A DNA stretch of 64,000 nt from JBBPZA01 sp963728925 (GTDB lineage Bacteria > Actinomycetota > Thermoleophilia > Solirubrobacterales > Solirubrobacteraceae): positions 1 to 64,000 of the forward strand of contig CAVSMB010000026.1 in NCBI GenBank assembly GCA_963728925.1, written 5' to 3'. Within the stretch, counting starts at the first letter, position 1; every line of letters begins with the position of its first letter. The notes under the pieces were generated by a model. That model did no database searches and was not told where the DNA came from. It saw only the letters and a program-made list of their open reading frames with translations. The translations under genes and the position numbers were made by a program. Below are positions 1 through 7,771 of this stretch, in pieces.

Positions 1-56
1 TCCTGTCGATCCGAACTCGCGGGCTGATGGTGCCGCGGGTTCGTATCAGACGGTGG

Positions 57-1538
57 TCACCGAGGTCGCCCCGCCTTCCAGCAGCTCGCCCCGCCCTGGC
101 ACTTCGCGAGAGCGGCGACTCGCGCGCTCAACCGCGCGCGGTCCTTGCGGCTGAGCTTCGAGTAGACGTTCACCCGCTCGTTCGGGTCGCGGTCTATGCG
201 GTAGTACTCGCGGTCGCCGCCTCGGTACTCGACGTAGACCGCGTTGGCCAGGCGGATCGCCTCGTAGCTCGTGGGGTTGCCGCTGCCCGGGACCGGCATG
301 TCGGGATCGGCGCCGTTGGTGTCGGGGCCGTGGTGCTCGATGAGTGCGGCGCTCCTCCACTTCGTGACCCGCTTGCCCTTGAGCAGGGGCACGAGGCTGC
401 GTCCGTCGACGCCCAGCGCCGGCGTGCCGCCGGCGAGTTGCGCGAAGGTCGGATGCAGGTCGGTGTTCTGCACGAGCCGCCCGTCCGCGGCGCCACGGGG
501 CACGCCGGGGCCGGCGACGATGAGCGGGACGCGGATGTCAGTGTCGAAGGCGGTCATCTTGCCCTGGAGCAGGCGGTGCTCGCCCATGTGGAAGCCGTTG
601 TCCGAGCTGAAGACGATGTAGGTGTTGTCGAGCAGGCCTCGGGCGCGCAGCGTGGACTGGAGGCGGCCGACGAGGTCGTCCACCGCCTGTATGGACTGCA
701 GTCGCTTGCGGTAGAGCGCGTCGAGGCTCGCGATCTGCCCCGCCGTCAGCGGCGCTCGCGGCCCGAGCCACTTCGGTGGCTTGACGTTGGCGCGGTCGAA
801 CGCGCCGCCGCGCGGGACGCGCGCGCCCGGGAACAGGCTCGCGTCCCGGGGCGCCGGCGTCGCCGGGCCGTGGGGCGCGAACGTCGCGATCTCGAGCGCG
901 AACGGCTGCCTCGCGGTCGCGGCGGCGTCGATGAACGCCGAGCCCTTCGCGGCGACCACGTCGGTGAGGTAGTCCGACGGCGTGCGGCCGTAGTGGGCGA
1001 TCCTCCCGTTCTCGTTGAGGTTGTAGTTGAACTCGCCATAGCCGTTGCCAGCGCCGTTCCACGTCGTCCACCCCGGGGGAACGCCGTTGCGCGGCAGGTA
1101 GCCGTTGAGGTACTTGCCCATCATGGCCGTGCGGTAGCCGAGCGGCTGGAGCGCGGCGCCGAACGTCTGGCCCTCCCAGCCGCGGTTGCGGAAGAACTGG
1201 TAGCCGCCGTCGTTGCCCCCGTTCGTGAAGACGCCTGTGTTGTGGGGGAAGCGACCGGTGAAGATCGACGACCGCGACGGACAGCACAGCGAGTCGGTGA
1301 CGACGTAGCGGTTGAAGGTCAGACCCCGTCGCCGAAGCCGCTGGACGTTCGGCATGTACTTCACGAGATTCCAGGAGAGGTCGTCCGTCAGCACGAACAC
1401 GACGTTCGGCCGCGCAGCGGCGCTGCCGGTGGCGGCGGAGGCCGGCTCGCGTGTCGCGTCGCTCCCCCAGGCCAGGGCGGCGACCGCTGCCGCGACGACT
1501 CCCACCACGATGATCCCCGCGACTCCACGACGACGCAC
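57..1538 (-). CDS. Secreted S1-family sulfatase
   Basis: Predicted sulfatase of the alkaline-phosphatase-like fold, 493 aa, hydrolysing sulfate esters outside the membrane. An N-terminal hydrophobic run (GIIVVGVVAAAVAAL) acts as signal peptide or anchor. Seen in order: the metal-binding strand NVVFVLTDDL, the formylglycine motif LCCPSRSS whose Cys before PSR is normally oxidised to formylglycine, and SSDNGFHMGEHRL with further metal and substrate residues. GTG at 1538 is chosen because GGAGGT sits 5 bases upstream; a GTG 27 bases earlier is also open. Two overlapping inverted repeats lie in its leader (1609-1664). No formylglycine-generating enzyme is visible nearby. The substrate cannot be told. 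A second, divergent sulfatase lies at 17539-19140. Confidence 0.9.
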   Translation of the reverse strand: MRRRGVAGIIVVGVVAAAVAALAWGSDATREPASAATGSAAARPNVVFVLTDDLSWNLVKYMPNVQRLRRRGLTFNRYVVTDSLCCPSRSSIFTGRFPHNTGVFTNGGNDGGYQFFRNRGWEGQTFGAALQPLGYRTAMMGKYLNGYLPRNGVPPGWTTWNGAGNGYGEFNYNLNENGRIAHYGRTPSDYLTDVVAAKGSAFIDAAATARQPFALEIATFAPHGPATPAPRDASLFPGARVPRGGAFDRANVKPPKWLGPRAPLTAGQIASLDALYRKRLQSIQAVDDLVGRLQSTLRARGLLDNTYIVFSSDNGFHMGEHRLLQGKMTAFDTDIRVPLIVAGPGVPRGAADGRLVQNTDLHPTFAQLAGGTPALGVDGRSLVPLLKGKRVTKWRSAALIEHHGPDTNGADPDMPVPGSGNPTSYEAIRLANAVYVEYRGGDREYYRIDRDPNERVNVYSKLSRKDRARLSARVAALAKCQGGASCWKAGRPR

Positions 1539-1608
1539 GCGACACCTCCGGTTCGCCCGCAGCACACCTCCGCGCCTTCAAACCGCCTTGGGCCGCGGAA
1601 GTTGCGCG

Positions 1609-1640
1609 GCCACCGGCCGCTGGGCCCCGCGGCCGGTGGC
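1609..1640 (-). promoter_or_regulatory. Inverted repeat in sulfatase leader, alternative to the 1635-1664 hairpin
   Basis: Arms 1609-1620 and 1629-1640 are perfect 12-base complements (gccaccggccgc / gcggccggtggc) around an 8-base loop. The arm 1635-1640 is also needed by the neighbouring hairpin, so both stems cannot form together. On the minus strand this one is transcribed second, about 70 bases before the sulfatase start. That geometry is compatible with an attenuator or with an extended terminator; the choice is inference. Confidence 0.4.
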
Positions 1641-1664
1641 GTGCCGCCAAGGCGGCACGCCACC
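1635..1664 (-). terminator. Hairpin after the decayed secreted gene
   Basis: Perfect 14-base inverted repeat ggtggcgtgccgcc / ggcggcacgccacc with only two bases between the arms. It lies 25 bases past the stop codon of the broken gene at 1689-2488 and before the sulfatase, as expected of a factor-independent terminator in a high-GC genome. No T-run follows, so termination efficiency is uncertain. Confidence 0.5.
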
Positions 1665-1688
1665 GAGGCCTTCAGCGGGCCCTGACCG

Positions 1689-2488
1689 TCACGCGCGCGA
1701 GTCGCAGTACGCGCTCGAGCGGGCGGTGACGACCCCGCGCAGCGAAATCGTGTCCGTGCGCACCGAGCGCGCGTCAGCGGCACCCGTCGGGAGGTCGAGG
1801 TGCTCGCTGATCAACCGGATGACCGCGTGATACTTCACATCCGGATCGAGGTCGGGCACCGCCCACGTGGTCTTCGCCAGCCCCGACGTTGCCTTGTCGA
1901 GGTCCATGAAGTTCGTGGAGGTCGACTCGGTGTCCGCCTCGTCCCACTGCTCGTCCTTCGAGAACGAGAGGAACGCGGCGACGTGCATGCTCGCCGTGGA
2001 GTAGTTGGCGAGCCCGTAGCGGGTCCGCAGCGTGTCACCGGCGCACACCACGTTCGACCCGTTCACGCCGCAGGGGCCGTCCGAGGTCGCCGGGCTCCAC
2101 GCCGTGCCGAGGCTCGGGGTGCAGAGCTTGACCTGCCACGCGGCATCGTCGTCGGGGTCCCCGGGAGGCGCGTACTACGTATTCAGCGCCGCCACGTCGT
2201 AGCGGCTGTCGGACGCCGGGTAGAGCCTGCGCAGCGTGGCGATCTCATCGGGAAGCGGGCGCACCGCGTCGTCCGGGTTGCCGCTTCCGCTTCCCTGGTT
2301 CCCTCCCGTGTGCTTCGTCCGGGAGCCTCTTGCATCACGGCCTGCGCGACCGACGTGCAGACGCCGAAGGCTGCGACGACGGCGAGGACCGCCGCGACGA
2401 GCCCCGCCCCGCCGCGGCGCCTGTGGCGGTGACGACCGTGGGCGAGCGAGCCTGGGCGGCCGGGTGGGTGAGGGGCAGCGTCGGACAT
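1689..2488 (-). pseudogene. Broken gene for a secreted or membrane-anchored protein
   Basis: Three pieces can be read in order on the minus strand. The start (ATG 2488, AGAGGT 5 bases upstream) encodes a basic leader and the hydrophobic segment AGLVAAVLAVVAAFG. After VAQAVMQE the sensible reading moves by one base into SRTKHTGGNQGSGSGNP and then DEIATLRRLYPASDSRYDV. That frame meets a TAG after AALNT (near 2176), and coding resumes in the same frame with YAPPGDPDDDAAWQVKLC and the C-terminal 125 residues beginning NGSNVVCAGDTLRTRYG. So there is one frameshift (about 2330) and one nonsense codon. The mature part has paired cysteines and resembles no family I recognise. Sequencing error could explain one lesion, less easily both. 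Confidence 0.6.
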
Positions 2489-2530
2489 GCTTGACCTCTA
2501 CGAGCGACGGGGGCGAATTCGCCGTTGCTT

Positions 2531-2671
2531 TCAGGACACCGAGTGCGTCGGCGTGGGATCGGCGGCCGCCCAGCTCGAGATCGGCGCCAGAGCTCCGACG
2601 AAGCCGGCGACAAGGAGCGCGCTACCCCCGAGAGCGGTTCGTACGGAGACTGAGGACCGCCGTGTTTCCAT
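2531..2671 (-). CDS. Possible 46-aa signal-peptide-like small ORF
   Basis: ATG-started reading with a basic start METRRSSVSVR, a hydrophobic core GGSALLVAGFVGALAPISSW and an AxA-like cleavage region (WAAADP), then only about ten residues before TGA. It ends 43 bases upstream of the start of the broken secreted gene and runs the same way. A GAGGAGG lies 13 bases before the start, rather far. It may be a tiny secreted peptide, a leader, or the remaining signal sequence of a deleted gene. The rest of 2672-2802 shows no coding or RNA feature I can support. Confidence 0.3.
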   Translation of the reverse strand: METRRSSVSVRTALGGSALLVAGFVGALAPISSWAAADPTPTHSVS

Positions 2672-2802
2672 CGAGCGGGGTTAGCCTCCTCGCGTCGTCG
2701 CAGGCGCAGGCGGGTCTATCACGCAGATCCGCCGGATGTCAACGAGAGGTGCGGTGCGAGGTCGGCGGCGTCGCATCATCCCCACGTTGCGCCGGCGCGC
2801 GC

Positions 2803-4800
2803 TCACGGCGAGGGCAGCGACAGGGTCGAGCCGCCGACCGTCGCCCGCGCGGCCCGGGAGCGCTGGGCCCAGCTCACGCGGACGCGGAACGACCGGCCGC
2901 CGGCGCCGCCGACCCGCACGGCCAGATCGCCGGACGTCGCGCCGCCGGCGAGCGTCCAGAAGCCCGACCCGTCGACCGTCGCGTCGGCGACGTGGCGCAC
3001 GCCGCGCAGCCGGAAGGCGATCGGCTCCTCGCCGGTCGTCGTGAAGCTCCCGCCGCGCAGGCCGGGGCCCTTCTCGACCCCCGAGTAGAAGCGGCGCACG
3101 ACGGCGTCGGCCAGCGCGTTGGCGGCGACGACCGCGGCGCGCCGGGCGTCCCCGCCCGGGTCGCCGCCGGACACCACGGCAGCCGGCGCCACGTCCGCAA
3201 GGCGCAGGGGATAGGACCCAGGAGTGTGGACGGCCGGGATCGCTCCGGCGCAGCTCGCGTCGAGGCTCGCGAGCCGCCGCGGCGCCTTCACGAACGCCCG
3301 GATGATCGAGCGTGCGCACGAGGCGCCGACCGAGAGCATGGTGTCGCCCTCGGAGGTCACATGCACCGTGTTGGGCAGCTCGATGACCCGAACGTTGCGC
3401 CCGAGCGTCGGCGCGAAGACGCGCGCGTCGGACAACGGGGTCAGGGAGTCCAGGTCACCGCCGACGGTGAGCACCGGGATCGACGCGGGCAGCGGCGCCG
3501 GCCTTCGCGGGACGACCGGCGCCCGGTGCACCGGCGCCGGCCAGTCCAGGCAGGCGCGGTAGGGCTCGGAGTAGGCGCTGATGCGAAGCCGCTCGTCCAG
3601 GCTGAAGGGCGCGAACGCCGCCTGCGGCCCGGCCGCGATCCGCGCCGCGAGCTGGGTGCGCCGCGCCGCCGGCGAGGCGCGCATCGAGAACAGCATCGGG
3701 TAATCGGTGCACGCGACGGCCATGTAGAGGCCGTCGGAGAAGTAGTCGGGCGTGCTCGTGCTGTGGTCGTAGGTCTTCGACTGGCCGGCCAGGCGCAGGA
3801 TCGGAACCGTGTCGCCCGCGAGGGCGGCGCGCACCGAGGCGTCGAGCTCGCGGTAGATCACCGGGTCCGAGGCGGCGTCCTGAACCATGTCGACCAGCGT
3901 GCGCGGATCGACGCGCGCCGTGATCCTCGCGCCGTCGGCGTCGCGCGTCGCACCGGCGATCGGCGCAAGGCGCACGCGAGCGAGCAGCTCGGCGAGGCGG
4001 CCGGTCGCGCTCCCGGGAGCAGCGGCGGCGCACCCAGCGTCGCGCGCGCACACGGCGTCCATCGCCCTGCGCGCGACCTCGCCGGAGGACGCGTACCACG
4101 GGTCGAGGTCGCGGACCGGGTAGGTGGAGTCGAGGACGACCGAGCGCAGCTGGTCGCGGTGGCGCGCCATGAAGGACTGGGCGAACCAGCTTCCGTAGGA
4201 GTCGCCGTAGAGGTCGACGCGGCCGAGGCGCAGCCCGCGCAGGACCGCGGACAGGTCGCTGACGGCATAGGCGGTGCCGAAGAGGTCGGGCGACCCGGGT
4301 ATGCCATAGCGCCGCTGGATCGCGGCAGCGCAGCCGGCGACGATCCCTGGGAAGCGCGGAGCGGACGTGACGCCGGTGAACCCCTGAAGCTGCCCGCAGT
4401 CGATCAGCGCCGAGCTGCCAGTCCCCCGGTTGTCCACGAGCAGCAGGTCGCGTTCGCGAAGCAGCGGGCCGTAGATCCCGCGGTACTCCACCTCGCTGCC
4501 GATCGACGGGTAGCCCGGCCCGCCCTCGACGGCAACCAGCGGCGGACGCCCGCCCGCCCCCTTCGCGGCGCGGATCCACTTGAGGCCGATGCGGATCCGC
4601 GGGCCCGACGGCCGCGCGGGATCGAGCGGCCGCGCGAGCGAGCCGCACCACGCGCGCGCTCCCGAGCAGCGCTGGAGTGTGAGCGAGCCGACGCGCAGGG
4701 TGGAGACGGCGGCGCCGGCGAGCCCCGGCGACAACAGCGACGCCAGGACCGCGAACGCGGCCGCGATGAGCGCAGTACGGGCGAGCTGTGACGGACGCAC
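2803..4800 (-). CDS. Secreted tripeptidyl-aminopeptidase-like alpha/beta hydrolase
   Basis: Exported serine hydrolase, 665 aa, of the family related to Streptomyces tripeptidyl aminopeptidases (TAP C-terminal type). A signal peptide (TALIAAAFAVLASLL, cleaved near AGAAV) precedes the fold. EGGPGYPS matches the oxyanion loop, LYGDSYGSWFA is the nucleophile elbow (Ser in GDSYG), GGDLDSLTP carries the acid and NTVHVTSEGD the His. The C-terminal ~170 residues are a beta-rich extension not needed for catalysis. Start GTG 4800 is preferred to GTG 4824 because GAGGAG is 9 bases upstream of it. The divergent Nudix gene starts 47 bases away, so the promoters share this gap. Substrate is unknown; a peptidase role is inferred from the family. 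Confidence 0.85.
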   Translation of the reverse strand: MRPSQLARTALIAAAFAVLASLLSPGLAGAAVSTLRVGSLTLQRCSGARAWCGSLARPLDPARPSGPRIRIGLKWIRAAKGAGGRPPLVAVEGGPGYPSIGSEVEYRGIYGPLLRERDLLLVDNRGTGSSALIDCGQLQGFTGVTSAPRFPGIVAGCAAAIQRRYGIPGSPDLFGTAYAVSDLSAVLRGLRLGRVDLYGDSYGSWFAQSFMARHRDQLRSVVLDSTYPVRDLDPWYASSGEVARRAMDAVCARDAGCAAAAPGSATGRLAELLARVRLAPIAGATRDADGARITARVDPRTLVDMVQDAASDPVIYRELDASVRAALAGDTVPILRLAGQSKTYDHSTSTPDYFSDGLYMAVACTDYPMLFSMRASPAARRTQLAARIAAGPQAAFAPFSLDERLRISAYSEPYRACLDWPAPVHRAPVVPRRPAPLPASIPVLTVGGDLDSLTPLSDARVFAPTLGRNVRVIELPNTVHVTSEGDTMLSVGASCARSIIRAFVKAPRRLASLDASCAGAIPAVHTPGSYPLRLADVAPAAVVSGGDPGGDARRAAVVAANALADAVVRRFYSGVEKGPGLRGGSFTTTGEEPIAFRLRGVRHVADATVDGSGFWTLAGGATSGDLAVRVGGAGGRSFRVRVSWAQRSRAARATVGGSTLSLPSP

Positions 4801-4847
4801 CCGCGCAGTCTCCTCGAACCGCACGTCGGGTGGTGAAGACTTCCACC

Positions 4848-5321
4848 ATGGCCGCCAAGCGAAGCGCGGGTCTCCTCCTTCATCGGTGTGCCGCCACCGG
4901 CGGCGTCGAGGTCATGCTCGTCCACATGGGCGGGCCCTTCTGGGCGCGCAAGGAGGACGGCGCCTGGTCGATCCCCAAGGGCGAGTACGCCGAGGAGGAG
5001 GACCCGCTCGCCACCGCTCGGCGCGAGTTCGGCGAGGAGCTCGGCAAGCCTGTCCCGGCCGGTCCGCTCCGCGACCTCGGGGAGATCCGCCAGCCGGGCG
5101 GCAAGCGCGTGCGGGCGTGGGCCCTCGAGGCCGACCTCGACGTCGACGAGATCGAGAGCAACAGCTTCACGATCGAGTGGCCACGCGGCTCGGGCCGGAT
5201 GCGGGAGTTCCCCGAGGTCGACCGCGCCGAGTGGTTCGGCCTCGCCACCGCGCGCCGCAAGCTCGTCAAGGGTCAGGTCCCGTTGCTCGACGCGCTCGCC
5301 GAGATGCTCGCGCCGGGGTAG
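4848..5321 (+). CDS. Nudix hydrolase
   Basis: Cytoplasmic Nudix protein, 157 aa, cleaving nucleoside diphosphates linked to another group with Mg2+. The Nudix box is complete: starting at GEYAEEE it has G-x5-E-x7-R-E-F-G-E-E-L-G (ending REFGEELG), with all catalytic glutamates. The N-terminal strand SAGLLLHRC and WSIPKGEY are typical of family members related to MutT and diadenosine-polyphosphate hydrolases. ATG 4848 is used; an upstream GTG at 4788 would add 20 residues inside the divergent promoter gap and is unlikely. Substrate specificity cannot be read from the sequence. Confidence 0.9.
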   Translation: MAAKRSAGLLLHRCAATGGVEVMLVHMGGPFWARKEDGAWSIPKGEYAEEEDPLATARREFGEELGKPVPAGPLRDLGEIRQPGGKRVRAWALEADLDVDEIESNSFTIEWPRGSGRMREFPEVDRAEWFGLATARRKLVKGQVPLLDALAEMLAPG

Positions 5322-5356
5322 AGCGCGACCCTCTACGCTCGCGCCGGAGCCATGCG

Positions 5357-6034
5357 ATGACGACGGGCACCTCCGATCCTCCGTCCGCGAGCGCGGGCGC
5401 CGACGGGCCCGCGCCTGCCGCGCCCCAGCGCCGGCTGCGGCGCGAGTCGCTCGGCTTCGCGCTCGGGTCGGCGTGCTTCGCGCTCGGCGCCCTGCCGGGC
5501 TACGTCGGGCTCGTCGGCGCCACTGCGGACAACGTCACCTACTTCGTCGGCTCGCTGCTCTTCACCGGGGCGGCGTTCATCCAGCTGCGCCTGAGCGGGC
5601 GCTGGACGCCGGGGGCGTGGCGCTCGCGCGAGGCGTGGGACGACTGGTGGTCGGCGGCGATCCAGTTCGTCGGAACGCTGTTCTTCAACGTGACGACCGG
5701 CGTCGCCCTCTCCTCGCACCTCAGCGCCGATCAGGCGCGCCACCACGTCTGGCGCCCCGACGCGCTGGGGTCGGTCTGCTTCCTGATGGCCAGCGCGCTG
5801 GGGGTGCTCGCCACCACGCACCGCGAGCGCCTGTGGGACCCCGAGGCGCGCACGTGGTGGGCCGCGTGGGCGGGCATGGCCGGCTCGCTCGCCTTCGCGG
5901 TCGCGGCTGTCGCCTCCTTCGTCGTGCCTTCCTCGGGCGACATGCGCAACGCCGAGAACGTGAACCTCGGCACCTTCGTAGGCGCCCTGTGCTTCCTGGC
6001 CGCCGCGCTGCTCACCCGGCCGCCCCGCGACTAG
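5357..6034 (+). CDS. YrhK-like multi-pass membrane protein
   Basis: Membrane protein of 225 aa with about six hydrophobic helices in three pairs (FALGSACFALGALPG, VTYFVGSLLFTGAAFIQL, IQFVGTLFFNVTTGVAL, LGSVCFLMASALGVL, GMAGSLAFAVAAVASFVV, LGTFVGALCFLAAALL). The repeated G-S-x-x-F pattern resembles YrhK-like domains, whose role is unknown. ATG 5357 is taken; the overlapping ATG at 5352 is in another frame. The last five codons and the TAG stop lie inside the 127-bp repeat, and the stop overlaps that of the gene remnant on the other strand. It marks the left border of the possible inserted segment. Confidence 0.65.
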   Translation: MTTGTSDPPSASAGADGPAPAAPQRRLRRESLGFALGSACFALGALPGYVGLVGATADNVTYFVGSLLFTGAAFIQLRLSGRWTPGAWRSREAWDDWWSAAIQFVGTLFFNVTTGVALSSHLSADQARHHVWRPDALGSVCFLMASALGVLATTHRERLWDPEARTWWAAWAGMAGSLAFAVAAVASFVVPSSGDMRNAENVNLGTFVGALCFLAAALLTRPPRD

Positions 6035-6145
6035 CGTCCGAGGGTGCGGATCAGCTCGCGGGCCCGGCCGGCGAGCCCGCCGATCTGCTCCCTGATGTCG
6101 GCGAGGCACGCGCGCAGCTCGGCGTCGCCCACTTCGACCGGCAGC
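6019..6145. repeat. 127-bp direct repeat, left copy
   Basis: Matches 15347-15473 in the same orientation with about five substitutions in 127 bases and no gaps. It contains the last codons of the YrhK-like gene and the antisense 3' end of the 152-aa gene that is complete at 15359-15817. The match stops abruptly on both sides. Confidence 0.85.
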
Positions 6146-6159
6146 CAGGTGGCACCCAT
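6031..6159 (-). pseudogene. 3'-end remnant of the 152-aa gene at 15359-15817
   Basis: The reading LPVEVGDAELRACLADIR through ELIRTLGR to TAG reproduces the last 37 residues of the protein at 15359-15817 with two or three substitutions. Only four unrelated codons (ATG GGT GCC ACC) precede it, so it could be translated at most as a 42-aa fragment. Its stop codon overlaps that of the convergent YrhK-like gene. The simplest reading is a duplicated gene end, as left when DNA inserts into the 3' end of a gene. Confidence 0.75.
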
Positions 6160-6396
6160 TGCCGGCGAACGTATCCGAACGAGCCCCGCCCCTGCCGCCT
6201 ACGGGCGACGCCGCCCGGCGGGTAGCATCGCGAGCGCCAACCACGGGACCTGGTCAAAGAGAGACCCGGCGGCGCTCGCTACGCCCCGGGCCTCGGCACC
6301 GAGATGAGGTCTCGAACGCCGCCAGGACCGTTCCGCGGGTAGGCTCGCAACCTCGCCCCGCCCGGCGCACGCCGCCTCAACCACGGGGCCCTAACT

Positions 6397-6714
6397 ATGC
6401 CTCGCGTCGTCGCGCTCACCGCGGCCCTCCTCCTCCCGCTGCTGTTCGCCGCGTCATCGGGCGCCGCGACCATCTACCGGTGCGGCAACGCGTTCCGGGG
6501 CCCGCTCGCCAACAACTTCAGCACCGTCAAGACGCAGCGTCTGAGCTGCGCCAAGGGCCGCACGATCACACGCCGATGGGTGCGCGAGTGTGGCGCCGAG
6601 CGCGTCTGCTACGTCTCGGGCTTCACCTGCCGCTACCGCGAGATCGACTACGAGCTGGCGACGATCCGCTGCCGTCGCAGCGAGCGGCTCGTCACGTTCG
6701 CGACGGGTTCATGA
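6397..6714 (+). CDS. Small secreted cysteine-rich protein
   Basis: 105 aa with a clear signal peptide (VVALTAALLLPLLFAASSG, cleavage near GAA). The mature part of about 80 residues is basic and has six cysteines (RCGN, LSCAK, ECGA, VCYV, TCRY, RCRR), an even number that suggests disulfides after export. I recognise no family. No strong ribosome binding site precedes ATG 6397. It stands alone on the plus strand about 250 bases after the left repeat; that gap (6146-6396) shows nothing else. Confidence 0.55.
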   Translation: MPRVVALTAALLLPLLFAASSGAATIYRCGNAFRGPLANNFSTVKTQRLSCAKGRTITRRWVRECGAERVCYVSGFTCRYREIDYELATIRCRRSERLVTFATGS

Positions 6715-6760
6715 TCTAGCCCGCGAGCGGACACGGCAATCGGAGACAGGATACGGCCGT

Positions 6761-7174
6761 GTGGAGAGGAAAACCCGATCCTGGCTTCATCAACCGGGGC
6801 CGTGTAGCTCTCGCCGTCCTGGCCTCGCGTTGCTCATCGGGCACGAGCTGTGGCCAGCGAAGGTCGCGCTTGACACGGCCGCCGTCGGCTTGCTGGCGCT
6901 GCTGTTGATAGTCATCGCGCTGCCGATCGTCAAGGAAGTGACGCTTCCGGGCGGCATGGCATGGAAGCTGCGGGAGGAGGTTCGGACCATTGAGCCGGTC
7001 CTCGGGCGAGCGGAAGCGAACGCCGAGCAGGACGCACAAGTGGCTGTGGCCAGCCCGGAGGCCGTCGATACCGTCGTCCCGCCGGACGTGATCCCGGACG
7101 AAGGCCACGCAGAGTTCAGACTCCCGGAGTACCTGATGGACCTGGCTGAGCGCCAACCGGCGGCTCGTTCCTGA
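6761..7174 (+). CDS. Small membrane protein with acidic tail, probably frameshifted
   Basis: The conserved-looking part has a membrane helix (TAAVGLLALLLIVIALPIV) followed by LPGGMAWKLREE and an acidic, charged C-terminal tail of about 60 residues. Upstream, the frame starting at GTG 6759 reads sensibly as WRGKPDPGFINRGRVALAVL and then breaks; the frame given here reads LLIGHELWPAKVALD. Joining them needs a one-base shift near 6830. The protein would then have two helices (VALAVLASLLIG and the one above). Start and integrity are therefore uncertain. Function unknown. The following 213 bases (7175-7387) show no feature. Confidence 0.45.
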   Translation: MERKTRSWLHQPGPCSSRRPGLALLIGHELWPAKVALDTAAVGLLALLLIVIALPIVKEVTLPGGMAWKLREEVRTIEPVLGRAEANAEQDAQVAVASPEAVDTVVPPDVIPDEGHAEFRLPEYLMDLAERQPAARS

Positions 7175-7387
7175 TCCGCCGCCGCCGGTGTGCACGGAAA
7201 GGCCTCCTGATCCCGTGCAAGGCCTGTCGAACACTTGCAATGCCTCGGCGTGCGGCGTCTGCTTCGCGGGGCCGAGACATCGAAGGCGACATGGCAAGAG
7301 CTCGCCTCGTGCGCCGGCGGTGGCCTTGACCACACCACGCAGGGGTTCGTCGAACGCGCCCCGGCGGCCGAAAAGGGGAGGCCTGGC

Positions 7388-7738
7388 GTGCCACCGCAAA
7401 CTGCCGTCATAGTCCAGATCCGGGGACCCGGGATCATCGGCCCCCTCGTCCACATCAGAGGACCGCAAGCGGTGGACCCCGACATCCTCGGGAGCTTCGC
7501 CGAGGCGTCGGCCATGGGCCAGCCGGTGAGCGTCCTGATGGCGCAGAGCTGGGCCGACGTCTCGGCTCTCACCGCGCGGTGGCCGGCCGGCGGTGGCGCG
7601 GGCTGGCTCGTGGGGAGTGCGATCACCGCGGACGAGCTCAACGCGGCCGTCGCCGGCGGAGGCTCGGAGCTGCGCATCCTCATAGCGGGGGAGGTGGCCG
7701 ACATCACCTCGCTCACCGCCAACTGGGCGTTCCACTGA
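7388..7738 (+). CDS. Hypothetical protein with an internal repeat
   Basis: 116 aa, soluble, from GTG 7388 with a good GGGGAGG six to seven bases upstream, which decides the start over an ATG 153 bases earlier. Two halves carry a repeated motif: VSVLMAQSWADVSALTARW near residue 60 and LRILIAGEVADITSLTANW at the C-terminus. N-terminally IVQIRGPGIIGPLVHIRGP is itself a short repeat. This suggests a small alpha/beta repeat fold, perhaps a pairing module. No family recognised. It ends 33 bases before the hydrolase at 7772 and may be co-transcribed with it. Confidence 0.6.
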   Translation: MPPQTAVIVQIRGPGIIGPLVHIRGPQAVDPDILGSFAEASAMGQPVSVLMAQSWADVSALTARWPAGGGAGWLVGSAITADELNAAVAGGGSELRILIAGEVADITSLTANWAFH

Positions 7739-7771
7739 CGCATGCGCTCGCCTCGCTCACCCTGAAGACGC

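Noticed and set aside
27..1685. 552-codon open frame on the plus strand opposite the sulfatase
   Set aside because: Low-complexity Arg/Ala/Val-rich shadow of a high-GC gene; the opposite strand has all sulfatase motifs.
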